From: Hypholoma sublateritium FD-334 SS-4
Lineage: Eukaryota > Basidiomycota > Agaricomycetes > Agaricales > Strophariaceae
DNA: 52,946 nt
Direction: 5' to 3'
NCBI GenBank assembly: GCA_000827495.1
Contig: KN817575.1
Span: 1 to 52,946 of the forward strand
Position 1 is the first letter of the stretch, and each line of letters starts with the position of its first letter. Below, one piece after another: positions 24,936 through 34,912 of the stretch. Below the pieces are notes generated by a model. It was not told the DNA's origin. It saw only the letters and a program-made list of their open reading frames with translations, and ran no database searches. The position numbers and the translations under genes were made by a program.

Positions 24936-25358
24936 TTATCGCGACGGAGCGATAGGAACTTCCTTGGACGACGATGCTATCGCAAAAGGAAGCGCGGTGG
25001 TACTGACGCATGGCGTGAAGAGGGGCGTGAAGAGGGCCGTATCGGGGGCTTCGGAAGGCGGGATGCTTTCTCGGGGGGTCTGCTCTTGCTGGGTCGAGGT
25101 ATTTCGTGGGTAAGGGTCGACATATACGATGACGATGACGTTGTCGTCATCATCCTTCAGTGTAGACGGCATGAGATCCCGGGCTGGGGCCATATCTGCG
25201 GGCACAGGTGTAGGCTGTACGTCCACGCAATAGAAATATTTCATCGACATCTCGACATCGGGCGCGTTTCGCGGCTCCTCTGCGGCGGACAGTGTCTCCT
25301 CCATCATCTTGGTTAAATCGTCGACATCTGTTGAGGGTGCCGCGGGCGTAGATGCAAC
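24936..25358 (-). CDS. Possible acidic protein exon, unknown function
   Basis: From a CTAG acceptor near 25359 the minus frame reads VASTPAAPSTDVDDLTKMME, EEPRNAPDVEMSMKYFYC, TLKDDDDNVIVIVYVDPYP, and then Pro/Thr/Ser-rich sequence to APSR with a stop at 24936. The mix of Asp/Glu and hydrophobics is protein-like, and the frame is cleaner than its neighbours. No motif is recognised, and no partner exon can be fixed. It could be the last exon of a gene continuing to about 25.6 kb. Confidence 0.3.
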   Translation of the reverse strand, partial: VASTPAAPSTDVDDLTKMMEETLSAAEEPRNAPDVEMSMKYFYCVDVQPTPVPADMAPARDLMPSTLKDDDDNVIVIVYVDPYPRNTSTQQEQTPRESIPPSEAPDTALFTPLFTPCVSTTALPFAIASSSKEVPIAPSR

Positions 25359-25807
25359 CTAGAATCCAGTCAATCGCTCCTCTGAGACAGCTGCGTCACC
25401 AAGTTCGCTCTTTCGTATTGTAGTGGTTGTGCTATGTCCCTACGAGCTCATCATGTATTGAGGACTAGTGAAAACACTCACCTGCTAGACGGGCGCTCAG
25501 GAGTGTGCATGCGCCTGACACAGTACCGGTGCCGTATGCGATGTCACCGACGGTTTTGGATGCACGCTGTCGTCGTAGCCACGTACATCTCTCAACATCA
25601 CCACCGAATGCGCGACGGCGGAGATATAAGCCAGTTATTTATCGAGGATATCTAATTTGAGGGCCCTGCAAAATATACGCTTGCAAAACAGAACCGTGTC
25701 GAATAAAAAATAAGTGCGTACAGTGATTAATTATATCGTTACATCTGGGTATGAACTGTACAGAGTGACCCATTTTAACTTTGTCACTTTCTCGCAGTCA
25801 GAATACA

Positions 25808-25813
25808 TATAAA
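25808..25813 (+). promoter_or_regulatory. TATA box
   Basis: TATAAA in ACATATAAACCTGG, followed by a pyrimidine-rich CTCC/CATCC leader, 91 bases before the ATG at 25904. Spacing and the pyrimidine-rich leader fit a basidiomycete core promoter. Confidence 0.55.
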
Positions 25814-25903
25814 CCTGGCACTCCATACAATTCTCCTTCTCATCCACACTCATCTCACTACATCCAACCTCACCCATCTGCACCTCAGCTCACCACTGTC
25901 GAC

Positions 25904-26409
25904 ATGATCACAATCTTGATACTGAGAAAAGCGGCCAAACTCAAGATGGAGAACAAACTCCTCCGTGGAGGAATCATCGCGCTGGACAAGATATCGAAGC
26001 AGCTGCCGGCACATACTGGCCACCTAGCCATTGTGTAGGTCCGCTTTCTCGATCACGGATTATGCTAACACGCGCCGAACGCCTCTCAAACAGCTCCACT
26101 CCCCACGGGCCCCGGCGCTCTGTGATCTCGCGTCTTTATGCGAACACCAGGAACGGGGAACGCTTCCTCGGTCTCCTCACATTCACGCTGGATGAGCGCG
26201 CCCCAGAGTACACTTCGGCGGAGGATTGCTGCGGACGAGCGGGCGATCTTCGAGGCACCTACCTGTCGAAACTTCAGGACCGGCTCAAGAAAATCGGGTA
26301 CGTCCTGCTTTGCGTCAACGATTGTATATTAAGGTATATTTTCCAGAACTTGGCCTATCTCCAGAAAGTAGAATACGTGTTTGTTCGTGCACTGGGCGCT
26401 TGGCAGTAA
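25904..26409 (+). CDS. Small basic protein, at least two exons, unknown function
   Basis: Start ATG 25904 chosen because it follows the TATA box; an earlier ATG at 25781 lies upstream of it. Exon 1 encodes MITILILRKAAKLKMENKLL and RGGIIALDKISKQLPAHTGH; an intron GTAGGT...AAACAG (about 26035-26092) keeps the frame, and exon 2 continues TPHGPRRSVISRLYANTRNG, ERFLGLLTFTLDERAPEYTS, then LSKLQDRLKKIGYVLL. The last 30 codons to the stop at 26407-26409 may be read-through into a further intron (GGTACGT near 26298). Amphipathic, Lys/Arg-rich, no signal peptide or known domain. Promoter and splice signals make it a better candidate than anything else in the 20-31 kb stretch. Confidence 0.5.
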
Positions 26410-26445
26410 TGCCACACGGTCGATATTCGCGTTTTGCTGACGGGC

Positions 26446-26860
26446 GTTTGCGTTTCCTGTATCTGATTTTCTCAATGTAACACAACGAATATAAAATACG
26501 CGAAATCATTTTATTTCTTTGCGAATATTTCCGAAGCCTGGCGGTAGCTGTGTACGCCCTGACAATTTTATACAGGGACCAGTGCATGGTTTGCGTTTCC
26601 TATATATGACTTTCCCGATGTAACACAACGAATATAAATCCCTGAAATCGTTCTATTTCTTTGTGAATATTTACGATGCCTGGTGGTAGCTGTGTATGCC
26701 CTGATAATTTTATACTGGGGACAGTGCATGGTTTGCATTTCATTTATCTGACTTGCCCAATGCAACACAACAAATATAAAATACTTACAACTTTTTTCTT
26801 TCTTTGCCGATTCATAACACTCTAACTTCAGTATTGCATTTGATATGTATGGCCGTATGA
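26446..26860 (+). repeat. 142-base tandem repeat, nearly three units
   Basis: Units begin at about 26446, 26587 and 26730 with GTTTGC(G/A)TTTC. Each contains a (T/A)TGTAACACAACGAATATAAA-like block, a TTT(A/C)TTTCTTTG(C/T)GAATATTT block and, in units 1 and 2, CCTGG(C/T)GGTAGCTGTGTA followed by ATTTTATAC(A/T)GG. Unit 3 diverges after about 90 bases. Confidence 0.85.
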
Positions 26861-27835
26861 ACGATACCTGGCATTATTTGATACTACCGATGTAGCCAAA
26901 TATTGCAAGATCCACAAGGGCTCAGCAGGATATCCCCGTTTTGCTGATGCTACAGCCCTCATGCGCCCGCGCTTGTACTCTCCTCTCCCGTTCCATCGCA
27001 ACCACCATCGTCAACGACGTGCACGCCCCAGATATCGACGGGCGGAGGCGACGACAGCCACCCACGGCAAACTGGATGTGCGGTAGGCTTGTCCCTACAG
27101 GCCAAAGGCGCTGGCATTCTCAATAAATGCAAAAAGCGCAAGCCATTCAGCAGGACATGCTACATTGCACATCCTCCTTATCTGCGCCGCTCCAGTGTCA
27201 TTGAATCACGCATGTGGCGCTGCGGTCGGTGGCTATGGTTGGTGGACGTATGTGAGCAAGGGCCAGGCAGGGAAAGAGGTACTCCACCTAGTAGAGCCAC
27301 GTGCAACGGCGACGGAGGGGGCCGCACATGCACATTCTCATGTGAACAGATATGGTGCAGGGGAGGTGCGAGGATATCGTCGATACGGTCCGGACTGAGC
27401 GGCGGTGGTGGCGATGCGGTGGTGTGTGGTCGGAAGGGTGTGGAAAGGAGTGGATGCATGAGAAAAGGCACCTGGGCGAGCGTGGTGCTTGCGCAGACGC
27501 AAATGCGTTGTTTCATGGGGCGGATGAGCAAGAGAAGGCACTCGCACAAGCGCCGAAGCTTGTGCGGGCGCCGGGAGGTTCAACCCTCCCCTCGAGGGCG
27601 ATGTACTGCCTGATGGTGTTCGCCCTGCCCATCCCACGCAAGACCATGGCACTGAATTGGGATTAGGTATGTGTCCGTAGTCCGGGGTGGCAGATCACAG
27701 ATCCTGTCGGTTTCGGAAATGGTGGTGATGAGGATGGAGGGAGGTGCGGGGGGATGTGCCGCATGCATCCGCAAGACGCCAAGCTGGCTGCGGTGGCAGC
27801 GTCTTCATTCACGGGGGGCATGGGGCCATCGGTAT
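26861..27835. other. No gene assigned; GC-rich low-complexity sequence
   Basis: Pro/Thr/His-rich minus frames and Gly/Arg-rich plus frames overlap over 26.94-27.84 kb without a dominant one. On the minus strand TDGPMPPVNEDAATAASLA (around 27830-27775) looks most protein-like and ends at the target site of the 892-base element, so it may be an exon of the Pro-rich gene on the far side of that insertion. Confidence 0.35.
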
Positions 27836-27842
27836 CGACAGT
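27836..27842. repeat. Target-site duplication, left (CGACAGT)
   Basis: Perfect 7-base match to 28735-28741. Extending either side by one base breaks the match. Confidence 0.9.
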
Positions 27843-28734
27843 CAACCATGGCTGCTGTTTTCATGTATCAACCCATGGTAGTTGCCTAAGTAGAGTGATA
27901 TATCCACAGTGGAAACTGCCCAAAGCCTTGGGAAGTTGCCCACTGATACATCATAGGGCAGTTGCCCAAGGCCCACTCCCACATGCATGAAATGGGCACT
28001 TGCCACTGTTTCCTAATGTGGCAGCAATGATCTTACATAAGCTAGTCTAAAAATAGAAAAATGAGAAAAAAATTGTTAAATTAGCAGAAAATTCAGAGCT
28101 ATCCAAATATACCAAAATCATCACTGTAGGCGGCTTCCTTATTTGGTAAAATGCAAAATGAATTTTTGAACAGCTGCCTATTTGCAAAATTGACCACCTC
28201 AGAAAATTATGAAATATTTTTTAAAATTCCCTAAAATTCATAAACTATCTGTATATGGAAAGAAATTTAGTGGTCTATGCACAAAACAATGAGATAAGGG
28301 CCTTTTATCAGCTAGATATCAACTAGATTAGATGACTTTGGAATCTCATGTGCTACTGCCCAAAAGATGGACTTGGGCTGGATTTGGCAAAGTCCAGCTT
28401 GGCCTTCCATTTTGGGCCTGGATGTTATTCCCATGCTAGGCCTGGGCTGATGGCTATTATTTACATTTGTTTGGATTTGAGGCCAGAATATGACATGAGT
28501 GAGCCCGCACAATGTAAATAGAGGCAAGCAACAGGTCACACATTGGCTTTTGATGCACATCAATGTGCAAACAAATAAGCACAGCACTGCAAAAGGCACA
28601 TCATAGCACTCAAAACGTAGCCATTTAGCAGGCAGAGCATGCATGAGTTGCCCAGTGGGCAGTTTCCGCTGTGGATATATCTCTCTACTTAGGTAACTAC
28701 CCAGCTTCATACATGCAGACAGCGGCTACTTGTG
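27843..28734 (-). mobile_element. 892-base non-autonomous DNA transposon, copy 1
   Basis: Bounded by a perfect 7-base target duplication CGACAGT (27836-27842 and 28735-28741). Ends form imperfect inverted repeats of about 80 bases: outer CA...GCTGT, then CATGTAT, then a conserved core CCTAAGTAGAG-(A/T)-GATATATCC and GGAAACTGCCCA. Just inside both ends, TGCCCA/TGGGCA hexamers recur, like subterminal transposase-binding sites. The centre is AT-rich. Identical in length to copy 2 (39486-40377) and differing, in my reading, by one substitution and one ambiguous base. A 132-codon frame runs inward from one terminal repeat in both copies, but because the copies are nearly identical its conservation says nothing about coding. 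Orientation is given relative to copy 2. Superfamily not assigned. Confidence 0.93.
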
Positions 28735-28741
28735 CGACAGT
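28735..28741. repeat. Target-site duplication, right (CGACAGT)
   Basis: Perfect 7-base match to 27836-27842, directly after the terminal repeat end CTACTTGTG. Confidence 0.9.
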
Positions 28742-29541
28742 GGGGGCGGGCATAAGCCCAGTGTGCCTGTGGAGGCGGTGATAGAGACGGCGGCGAGGGC
28801 GGTATGTAAGAAACAGCCTGTTGCCTCATGCGGGTGTTCTGCTCTTCGTTGCCCGCCCAACGCTGCGCCAGATTGGGATACGGGGATGGGCACGTAGTCT
28901 GTGGAGGTGGCGGCATCAGGGAGGGCGCCGGTCTTCGAGATGGGGGCGATATAGGTCCATCGACGACGTCCAGGAGGGCTGCTGCGCCTCTGTGGATGCA
29001 TGCAGATGAGGCGGGGTGATGGGTCCAGTCTGCCGATGGCGCACAGAGCGGAGGCGAGCGTGAGGGCGGAAGGGGCCGATGAATGCAGCGTGAGCAGTGA
29101 GCAGGGCGGTGAGCGGGCGGGCGAGGGCGGCGAGCAGGCGGCAATGAGGATGGTGGGGAGGGTGCGTAGCAGGGGTGAGATGTCGGATATTTCCATGGAG
29201 ACGGTAGGGAGAGCAGCGGCGTCCTCATCCGATTGTCCATGCGGGGACGTTGGTATCGACGGCGTGGGAGGGCTGGAATGGGGTCGCGGGGATGAAGACG
29301 GAAGCGGGTGTGGAAGCGGGGCGGCGTTGTCGTCGCTCGCAAAGTTTGAGGGCATAGGAGCATCAGTGGCAGCGGGCAGGCGCGAACGGGTGCACAACGT
29401 GAGGTGGCGGCCAGGCAAGAGTGACGGCGGGGTGCAAGTGCGGAGCGAGGATGTGACATAGCGGCAGTGATGAATCTGTGAAATGTGTTTCACAGATTCG
29501 TCACAGCTTGCTGAGCCAGTGGCCAGTGCCACGGGGCACAC
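28742..29541 (-). CDS. Possible Pro/Ser-rich protein, interrupted by the 892-base element
   Basis: Two long overlapping minus frames exist. The one starting near 29541 reads more like protein: MPSNFASDDNAAPLPHPLPS, HGQSDEDAAALPTVSMEISD, ISPLLRTLPTILIAA. Its end runs into the terminal repeat of the 892-base element, so the natural C-terminus is missing. The other frame is Arg/Pro/His-rich and is probably a shadow. No domain is visible; GC-rich low complexity makes chance frames likely. Confidence 0.3.
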
Positions 29542-29689
29542 GCCGCGTTGAGAGGACTTAAGTTGTAATCAACAAACAATGAAAGGCGGAGACGCGACAT
29601 TCGAGGATGGCACGTGATAAGTTAAAGCTCCGCTTCAATTATCTTTTTTGTTTCTAAGTCCATGCATGCTCCTTAGATGCCAGCTCATC

Positions 29690-31369
29690 ACCTCCAACGC
29701 CCGCCCGCCCCTTCCTTGCTGATGCATACTACTATGATGACACCCTCCGCCACGACCTCAACCTCGCCCGCTGCCCCCCTTTGTCACAGCCTCCCCCAAC
29801 CGCCGCTGCACGGACAAACCCGACCACATCGCACACTGTCGCCTTCGCAGAGGGCGCCGCCCCACCCGCCGACGATAGCCCGCTGCAGCCAGTGTGGCTC
29901 CCGAGCAGCTCGAATGGCTCGTGGATGAATCACGCACGCGTCTCGATGCCGGTTACACCACCCACCCCACTCGATGACGACAGGGCACCACTGCTGCACC
30001 GCTGCTGAGTCTGCTCTTTTTTTCTCCGTGACCGCCGCTGACGGAAACTGCGACAGACACTCTCCACCACGACGCAGCACTCGCCCGCATACGCCCTCCG
30101 TCACCACCTTTCCACTGCCTGTCGCAGGGACAAGGCCAGCTGCATTACTGTCCTCGCCGCCCTGCACGCCACCAATGCCGCTGCCCAGCCCCAGAGCAGC
30201 TCGTGCTCTTGGCACTCGAGCACGAGGAGTTTTCCACCTTCGCCGGGCATGAGCCTGATGACACAGCACTCTCGACATACTCCCCGGCTGCCACTGATCT
30301 CCCTCGCAACCTTGCCCCAGCCTGCAGGCACACGGAGACCGCCGTTGGTATCTCCACAGGCGGCATCGCTCCCGGGCAGCTCACACGTCTAGCGGCTAGG
30401 TAAGAAGAGTGCCTCACTGCTGCCGAGGGCTAGTGCGAAGTAGTGTTACCAAAGTTTGGTTCAGTCCGGTTCTTGGCCCCCTTGCGGAGAACCGAGAACC
30501 GAACCATGGGAATATTACCCGAACCGGAACCGGACTGAAGGTCCGGTTCTGGTTCGAACCGGAGAACCATGCAAAAATTAGTAATAAGCTACAGTACCAT
30601 TGTATATGAATATTTTATAATTAAAAATTAAATGGTACACTAGATAAAAAATTATAGAACCAAAGAAACATGAGTAAACTACTAATTACAATGTGTTTCG
30701 CACTTCGCACATTATGAAATCATCATGTGCTGATGGTAAATGTGCCGTACGGCAGTTTCCGAGAAGTATTTTCATGGCACATGGTGTCTCAATCAAATAC
30801 AACACAGATATATTTATTTCTCAGTCAGTTTTACTGCGATTTGGCTGAAATAAATTGCAAAAAATCACGTTTTTCGGCGGCTATTTAACCTAACGGTTCT
30901 CGGTTCGGACCAGTTCGGAACCGGTTCTTGAACTGACAGGTATCTAGAGAACCGAGAACTGAACTGCGTGCCAAGCCAAAAGAACCAAGACAGAACAGAA
31001 CTGAACTTCAGTTCGGTTCTCTCAGTTCTGGTTCTTTGCATCAGTTCAGAACTGAACTTTGGCAACACTGGCGTGAAGACCCATGCACACCGACGGGACA
31101 TGCTTGACGCTGACCTCGCACTCGGCAACCCCTCCCAGGGCTCATTACATATCGCAGCCTGCGATATGTGCTGGTGCGCGGACAAGAACTCAACACCATT
31201 TGTACGCCAGCCGCTCGCTGTGTGTCCCTCCACGCTGTGCAAGGGATGCCGCCTGGATCATGCATGCATACTCCCTGTGCCCCGCATCTGCTGTGAGCAC
31301 CACATAGTGCTTGACGACAGTGCTCCGCCCGCACGTCGTCTGCGTCCTGAACTCAACTTCCTGATGTGA
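29690..31369 (+). pseudogene. Cys-rich protein gene split by a MITE
   Basis: Plus-strand pieces: YYDDTLRHDLNLARCPPLSQ followed by TSHTVAFAEGAAPPADDSPL (about 29723-29900); LLALEHEEFSTFAGHEPDDT and ISTGGIAPGQLTRLAAR (30203-30400); then, beyond the 630-base MITE, HRRDMLDADLALGNPSQGSL and a Cys cluster CDMCWC-x17-CPSTLCKGC-x5-C-x7-CC-x2-HH, ending LRPELNFLM, stop 31367-31369. The Cys/His spacing suggests zinc binding, but fits no family I can name. Pieces lie in different frames, so introns or frameshifts must separate them; the MITE and a TAA/TAG-containing join near 30400 make it likely dead. Confidence 0.4.
30441..31070. mobile_element. 630-base hAT-like MITE
   Basis: Ends TAGTGTTACCAAAGTTTGGT and, as reverse complement of the right end, CAGTGTTGCCAAAGTTCAGT, close to the CAGTGTTGCCAA ends common in hAT transposons. 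Flanks GTGCGAAG (30433-30440) and GCGTGAAG (31071-31078) form an 8-base target duplication with two transitions, the hAT length. Inner parts near both ends are full of GGTTC/GAACC repeats (GGTTCGAACCGG at about 30553), while the centre is AT-rich. No transposase is encoded. The decayed duplication says the insertion is old. Confidence 0.8.
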
Positions 31370-31379
31370 CTCGTGCAGA

Positions 31380-32690
31380 TATGTATGCAGTTAATAAACT
31401 CAGAGACAGTAAAACTCAGAACGAGTATTGCTGGTCGAGACTACCCAAATGGAGTCCTGCTAGCTCACACAAATATATCAAAGGGGCTGTATTGGAATCT
31501 ATACCCTAGCTAGCTCNATAATACAGGGGCTAGCTAGCTTCGATAGGCCGTACGAACATGTACNAAGGCCTATGCAACGAAGGCANGTGACATGCATCAC
31601 GCACGATCAATATACGCGACGCGTTTGATGCCATTTCTGGAAATGCACCAGCTAGCTTGGTAATGATGCACACACAGGCAGCTAGCTCACGGAACAAAGG
31701 TCCGAATAATAGACCAGAGTAAAACTCAAAGACCTAGGGCATAGGGGAATGAAGCTAGCATGTGGTACCCGGTCAGAAGGTCTACACGGACCGTGAACGG
31801 AAACCGCTAGGAACGGAAAGAGTTACCGAAACTGTNGACGCGGATCGTACGCCTCACGTTCAAGGTTTAGAACGGACTGTAGATATGTATTTTGTCTTGT
31901 TTCCATTTTGTTTCGTAGCTAGACACACTGTATAGTATATAAACCCTGGCTAGGAGTTTGGAATAGACAAGCAACCGTTTCAGAACTTAAACTTGAACCA
32001 CGACGATCTGTTGGGCGTGAGCTAGAGGGACAAATAAGAAATAAGTTGTCTTCACAGAACTAGACTGGGAAATTAAACGGAACGGCGCCTGGGGCCTGAT
32101 CAGGGATTGGAATTGGAAAGGAAAGCGCCTGGGGCTTATATTGGACTGGAGAGTGCCTGGGACTCTATTATTGGCGGACTGGATTGGACTGGAAAGGATT
32201 GGATAGGACTGGATAATAGGCGGTACAAGCTAGGAACGTGTGAAGTGACGATTGGTGGTAAAACAAGGAGCTAGGAACCAGTTAAACGTTTTCGAATGCA
32301 AGATTTGGCGAGTAGAACTTAGCTAGCTGCAGAGTGGGAGACAGTGAAGTGTGCATACACCATAAAATGTGGAAACACAACAAGCTAGCTCGACGATCAG
32401 ACGTAGGGTCGATTTTAAAAATAAGCGGATTGCTGAGTCTCGACGAAGCTCCCTGCACAAAACCCTCAAAAACATAAACTCTTGTATCTCTCTTTACTCT
32501 AGTCTAAGAAAGCTAGATTGAATTGATTGATTANTATTGAATAATTCCCCTTNCCTTACAACGAACCGCAGGGTNTTGTTGAAGAGAAAGACATAAAGTT
32601 ACATTAGCTAGCTACTACGGGGCAGAGCACACATTAGATTTTATAGTACTAGGAAGAGCGTCGCTCGATCTAGGAATAGAATCTCACTCC
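31380..32690 (+). repeat. LTR-like retroelement sequence
   Basis: Rich in CTAGCTAG/TAGCTAGCT, with a promoter-like TATATAAA at 31936-31943 followed by AACCCTGGC, and seven ambiguous bases (31517, 31564, 31586, 31835, 32534, 32553, 32575), a sign of many near-identical copies in the genome. Its right end (32530-32690) matches the window start in block order. There is no gag or pol attached, so this is a solo LTR, a terminal-repeat element, or one end of an element whose body is missing. Exact ends not found. Confidence 0.5.
31936..31943 (+). promoter_or_regulatory. TATA box of the LTR-like sequence
   Basis: TATATAAA preceded by CTGTATAG and followed by a CCCTGG motif, in the middle of the LTR-like sequence, as in the U3 region of fungal LTRs. 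Confidence 0.4.
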
Positions 32691-33480
32691 GCAGTGGTTG
32701 TGTGTTTTGTGATTCGTGTCTTGCCTGACAGCAAGCCTCTCAGCAGGCCGCCTGTTTCCCCTTGGTGGTGGAAGCTCGAGCAAGTCCAGGTGCTTACCTC
32801 ATCAAATAGGTGCTTTGCATCAACCAAGGTGTTGTCCTCTTCCTCCTTATCACTCAGTCACTCCTTGTCATACTCATCCTTGAGGTAGGGTCCCTCATCT
32901 TCCTCTTTATCATAGCTACCTTCATTTTTGAGGTTTTCACGTGCCTGTGGTGGCTGTCTCACCTGGCGCTAGGGAACTTCAATGAGTTACGTGGTCAGAG
33001 AAATCCAAATGTGGATTCATGACTGACTTACATTCCTGTTCTTCATCTGTAGATTTGGTGCCAACTTCATCAGGGCTGTTGACATTAATAGATGGTGGGG
33101 GGTATGGTCACTATTGTAGGGTAAGTAGGACCAGCTCACAGCACACTTAATTTAATTACCCATGCTTTATCTTAGGTATTTGTTTTTTTTTGCAGAGACA
33201 CTACAAGGTTGGCTGGGTATAGCCTTTGTACTTTTGGGTGCATTTTCACCATGAACGGCCACAGCAGGAGACGGTTTCACCCACTTTGGCAGAGAAGGTT
33301 GTCCTGTAATCAATCTGTGAGTGCTTTCCCACTGTTAAAGTATGATGTCTAGTACTTACCAGGTTTGTTCAGACCTGTTCACTTTTTTGCCATCGGTACT
33401 AAGGGTACTTTTTTCTGGGTAGCCGTTTCAGCTGCTGCTGCCTTTTCAGCAGCAGTTTTTCTTGGCTTCACAGCCTTCCA
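32690..33480 (-). pseudogene. Decayed copy of the Cys-cluster/Lys-rich protein gene
   Basis: Minus-strand pieces run from KAVKPRKTAAEKAAAAETAT and KKVPLVPMAKK (about 33475-33385) to an acidic segment NEGSYDKEEDEGPYLKDEYD (about 32925-32865), then EEEDNTLVDAKHLFDEV and a tail in which SSDAL recurs as in the end of the 160-1040 gene. TGA interrupts at 32858-32860 (after DKE) and again in the tail near 32690. As with the first copy, the 3' end abuts the LTR-like sequence. The Cys cluster itself is not preserved here. Confidence 0.4.
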
Positions 33481-33483
33481 TGC

Positions 33484-33865
33484 CACCTAATCTTCCCACC
33501 ACCCCCCTCCCCACCTATAAGCTACGGAGATACGACGGTCACGCGGCATCTGATGGGCATGAATATCATTGATTCCCCTTGCTCGTCAAGAATGTCTGGC
33601 GAGAAAGATGTCTTAGCACAAAATGAGACCCTCCGGCAATGTTGATAACCATTCCCCACCGTGGGCGGGTATGCCGCTCACTGCCGTCATCCCGCCTCGG
33701 CCTTTTCTTTCCCCCACGCTCACCGCCTTCCCATTATAGCTGTTGGGCGCATCCATCCCGCCATCAGCCCGCCATCAGCCCGCCTTATCCCGCCCACCCC
33801 CGCACACTTGTGTCCAGATCACTGCGCTAGCCATTTCCGCTGGGCGCTTTTGGTCCAATCATTTT
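33484..33865 (+). repeat. Dispersed repeat, copy 1 (inverted partner at 45207)
   Basis: Starts CACCTAATCTTCCCACC, passes through GCTACGGAGATACGACGGTC, ATGGGCATGAATATCATTGA, GCCCGCCATCAGCCCGCC and CATTTCCGCTGGGCGCTTTT, and ends near CCAATCATT. The same blocks occur in reverse complement at 45207-45590 with small differences, mainly in a poly-C run. No coding potential; contains a short GCCCGCCATCA direct duplication. Confidence 0.88.
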
Positions 33866-34912
33866 ATATATTTACGGGAATTCTTAACTACTTCATATCG
33901 TGCGCCTTCTTGCGCCATGAACACGTTGCGCCTTTTCACCCAGATCAGACGCAAGGGATCTTGGATAATACATGTATTACATACATGATAAATACATCAT
34001 TAATCAATATATTCTCTCGTGAACAAAGCTTTTTACTTGTAAGTGACAGTCTTCGCCGTCGACGTCAATGAGGATGCCTCAGCCACTAATGTTTGTTGAT
34101 TATTTCCTTTTCCATATTGTCAACCACCTTCCCGAAGGGGAGAGCTCCTCTAAATTAGTCCCTGAGAATGTAACTGAAAAGGAGGTGGGGAATGGGGGAG
34201 ATGATGGCGACAAGGTCAATTGATATTCATAGTTGACGACAACTCAACAAGGTGAATCTAATATTAGGTACTGCTCACAGTATGCTCAATGAGAGCTCCG
34301 GTTCATTGTCATTTACAAAGCACTTGAGTAGCTGCCCAGTAATACTTACTGTACCATTATGGGCTACAAGTGCGATGCTATATGACCAGTATGACCAGCA
34401 GTAGGTACACAGATCTATTGATATGGTCTAAGTGTGGTCGCACATTTTACAGTTTCCTAAATATATTTTTGTATTGTAAAACAGATGATGACCGTGATAC
34501 TCATCACTCGCCGGGCGTGGGTGCTAGGAGGTGGTAGGTCCCATGGTGCATAATGTCACCGGACTCTCAGTGCGCGAGTCACAAATCAAATATTCCTAAA
34601 ACTCCCATGTTTGCATTACATGAAAGTACAGACAGTCTTTCAAGACTGGAGAGAGAGCCATAGAGGCTGTGCGAGATTTGCCGAAAGACCCAGGGTGCTA
34701 AATTTATTTTTGCAAGCGGTGAAGTAGCACGGGGATACGCAGCAATGTATAGAATAGAGTGCCAGATCTAGAGACGTCTAATTTGGGAAAGGGGGGTGTG
34801 ACTTAGGCCTTGATCGATTGACAACCGATTGATCTGATCGCCCGACTTGTCACTTTGAAGCTGAAGGCTTGGGCATGCTCCTTCAATAGCTCACTTATGT
34901 TACACCATCACC
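33866..34912. other. No gene recognised
   Basis: AT-rich spacer upstream of the KDZ transposase. GGGCGTGGGTGCTAGGAGG near 34516 has weak likeness to the reverse complement of GAGCACCCGCACC at 38392, but too little to call terminal repeats. Confidence 0.4.

Noticed and set aside
26446..26860. CRISPR-like array
   Set aside because: Units are 142 bases, directly adjacent, without short repeats and unique spacers; organism is a eukaryote.
28312..28710. 132-codon frame present identically in both 892-base elements (also 39510-39908) as a possible transposon protein
   Set aside because: The two copies are almost identical overall, so conservation is not evidence of coding; the frame starts inside a terminal repeat, has no domain, and the rest of the element has no other gene.
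28707..29459. 250-codon Arg/Pro-rich minus frame as a gene
   Set aside because: Overlaps a more protein-like frame in another phase; composition explained by GC-rich low-complexity sequence.
30552..30565. GGTTCGAACC as a tRNA T-loop/B-box
   Set aside because: It is one of many GGTTC/GAACC repeats in the MITE and no acceptor or anticodon stem can be drawn around it.
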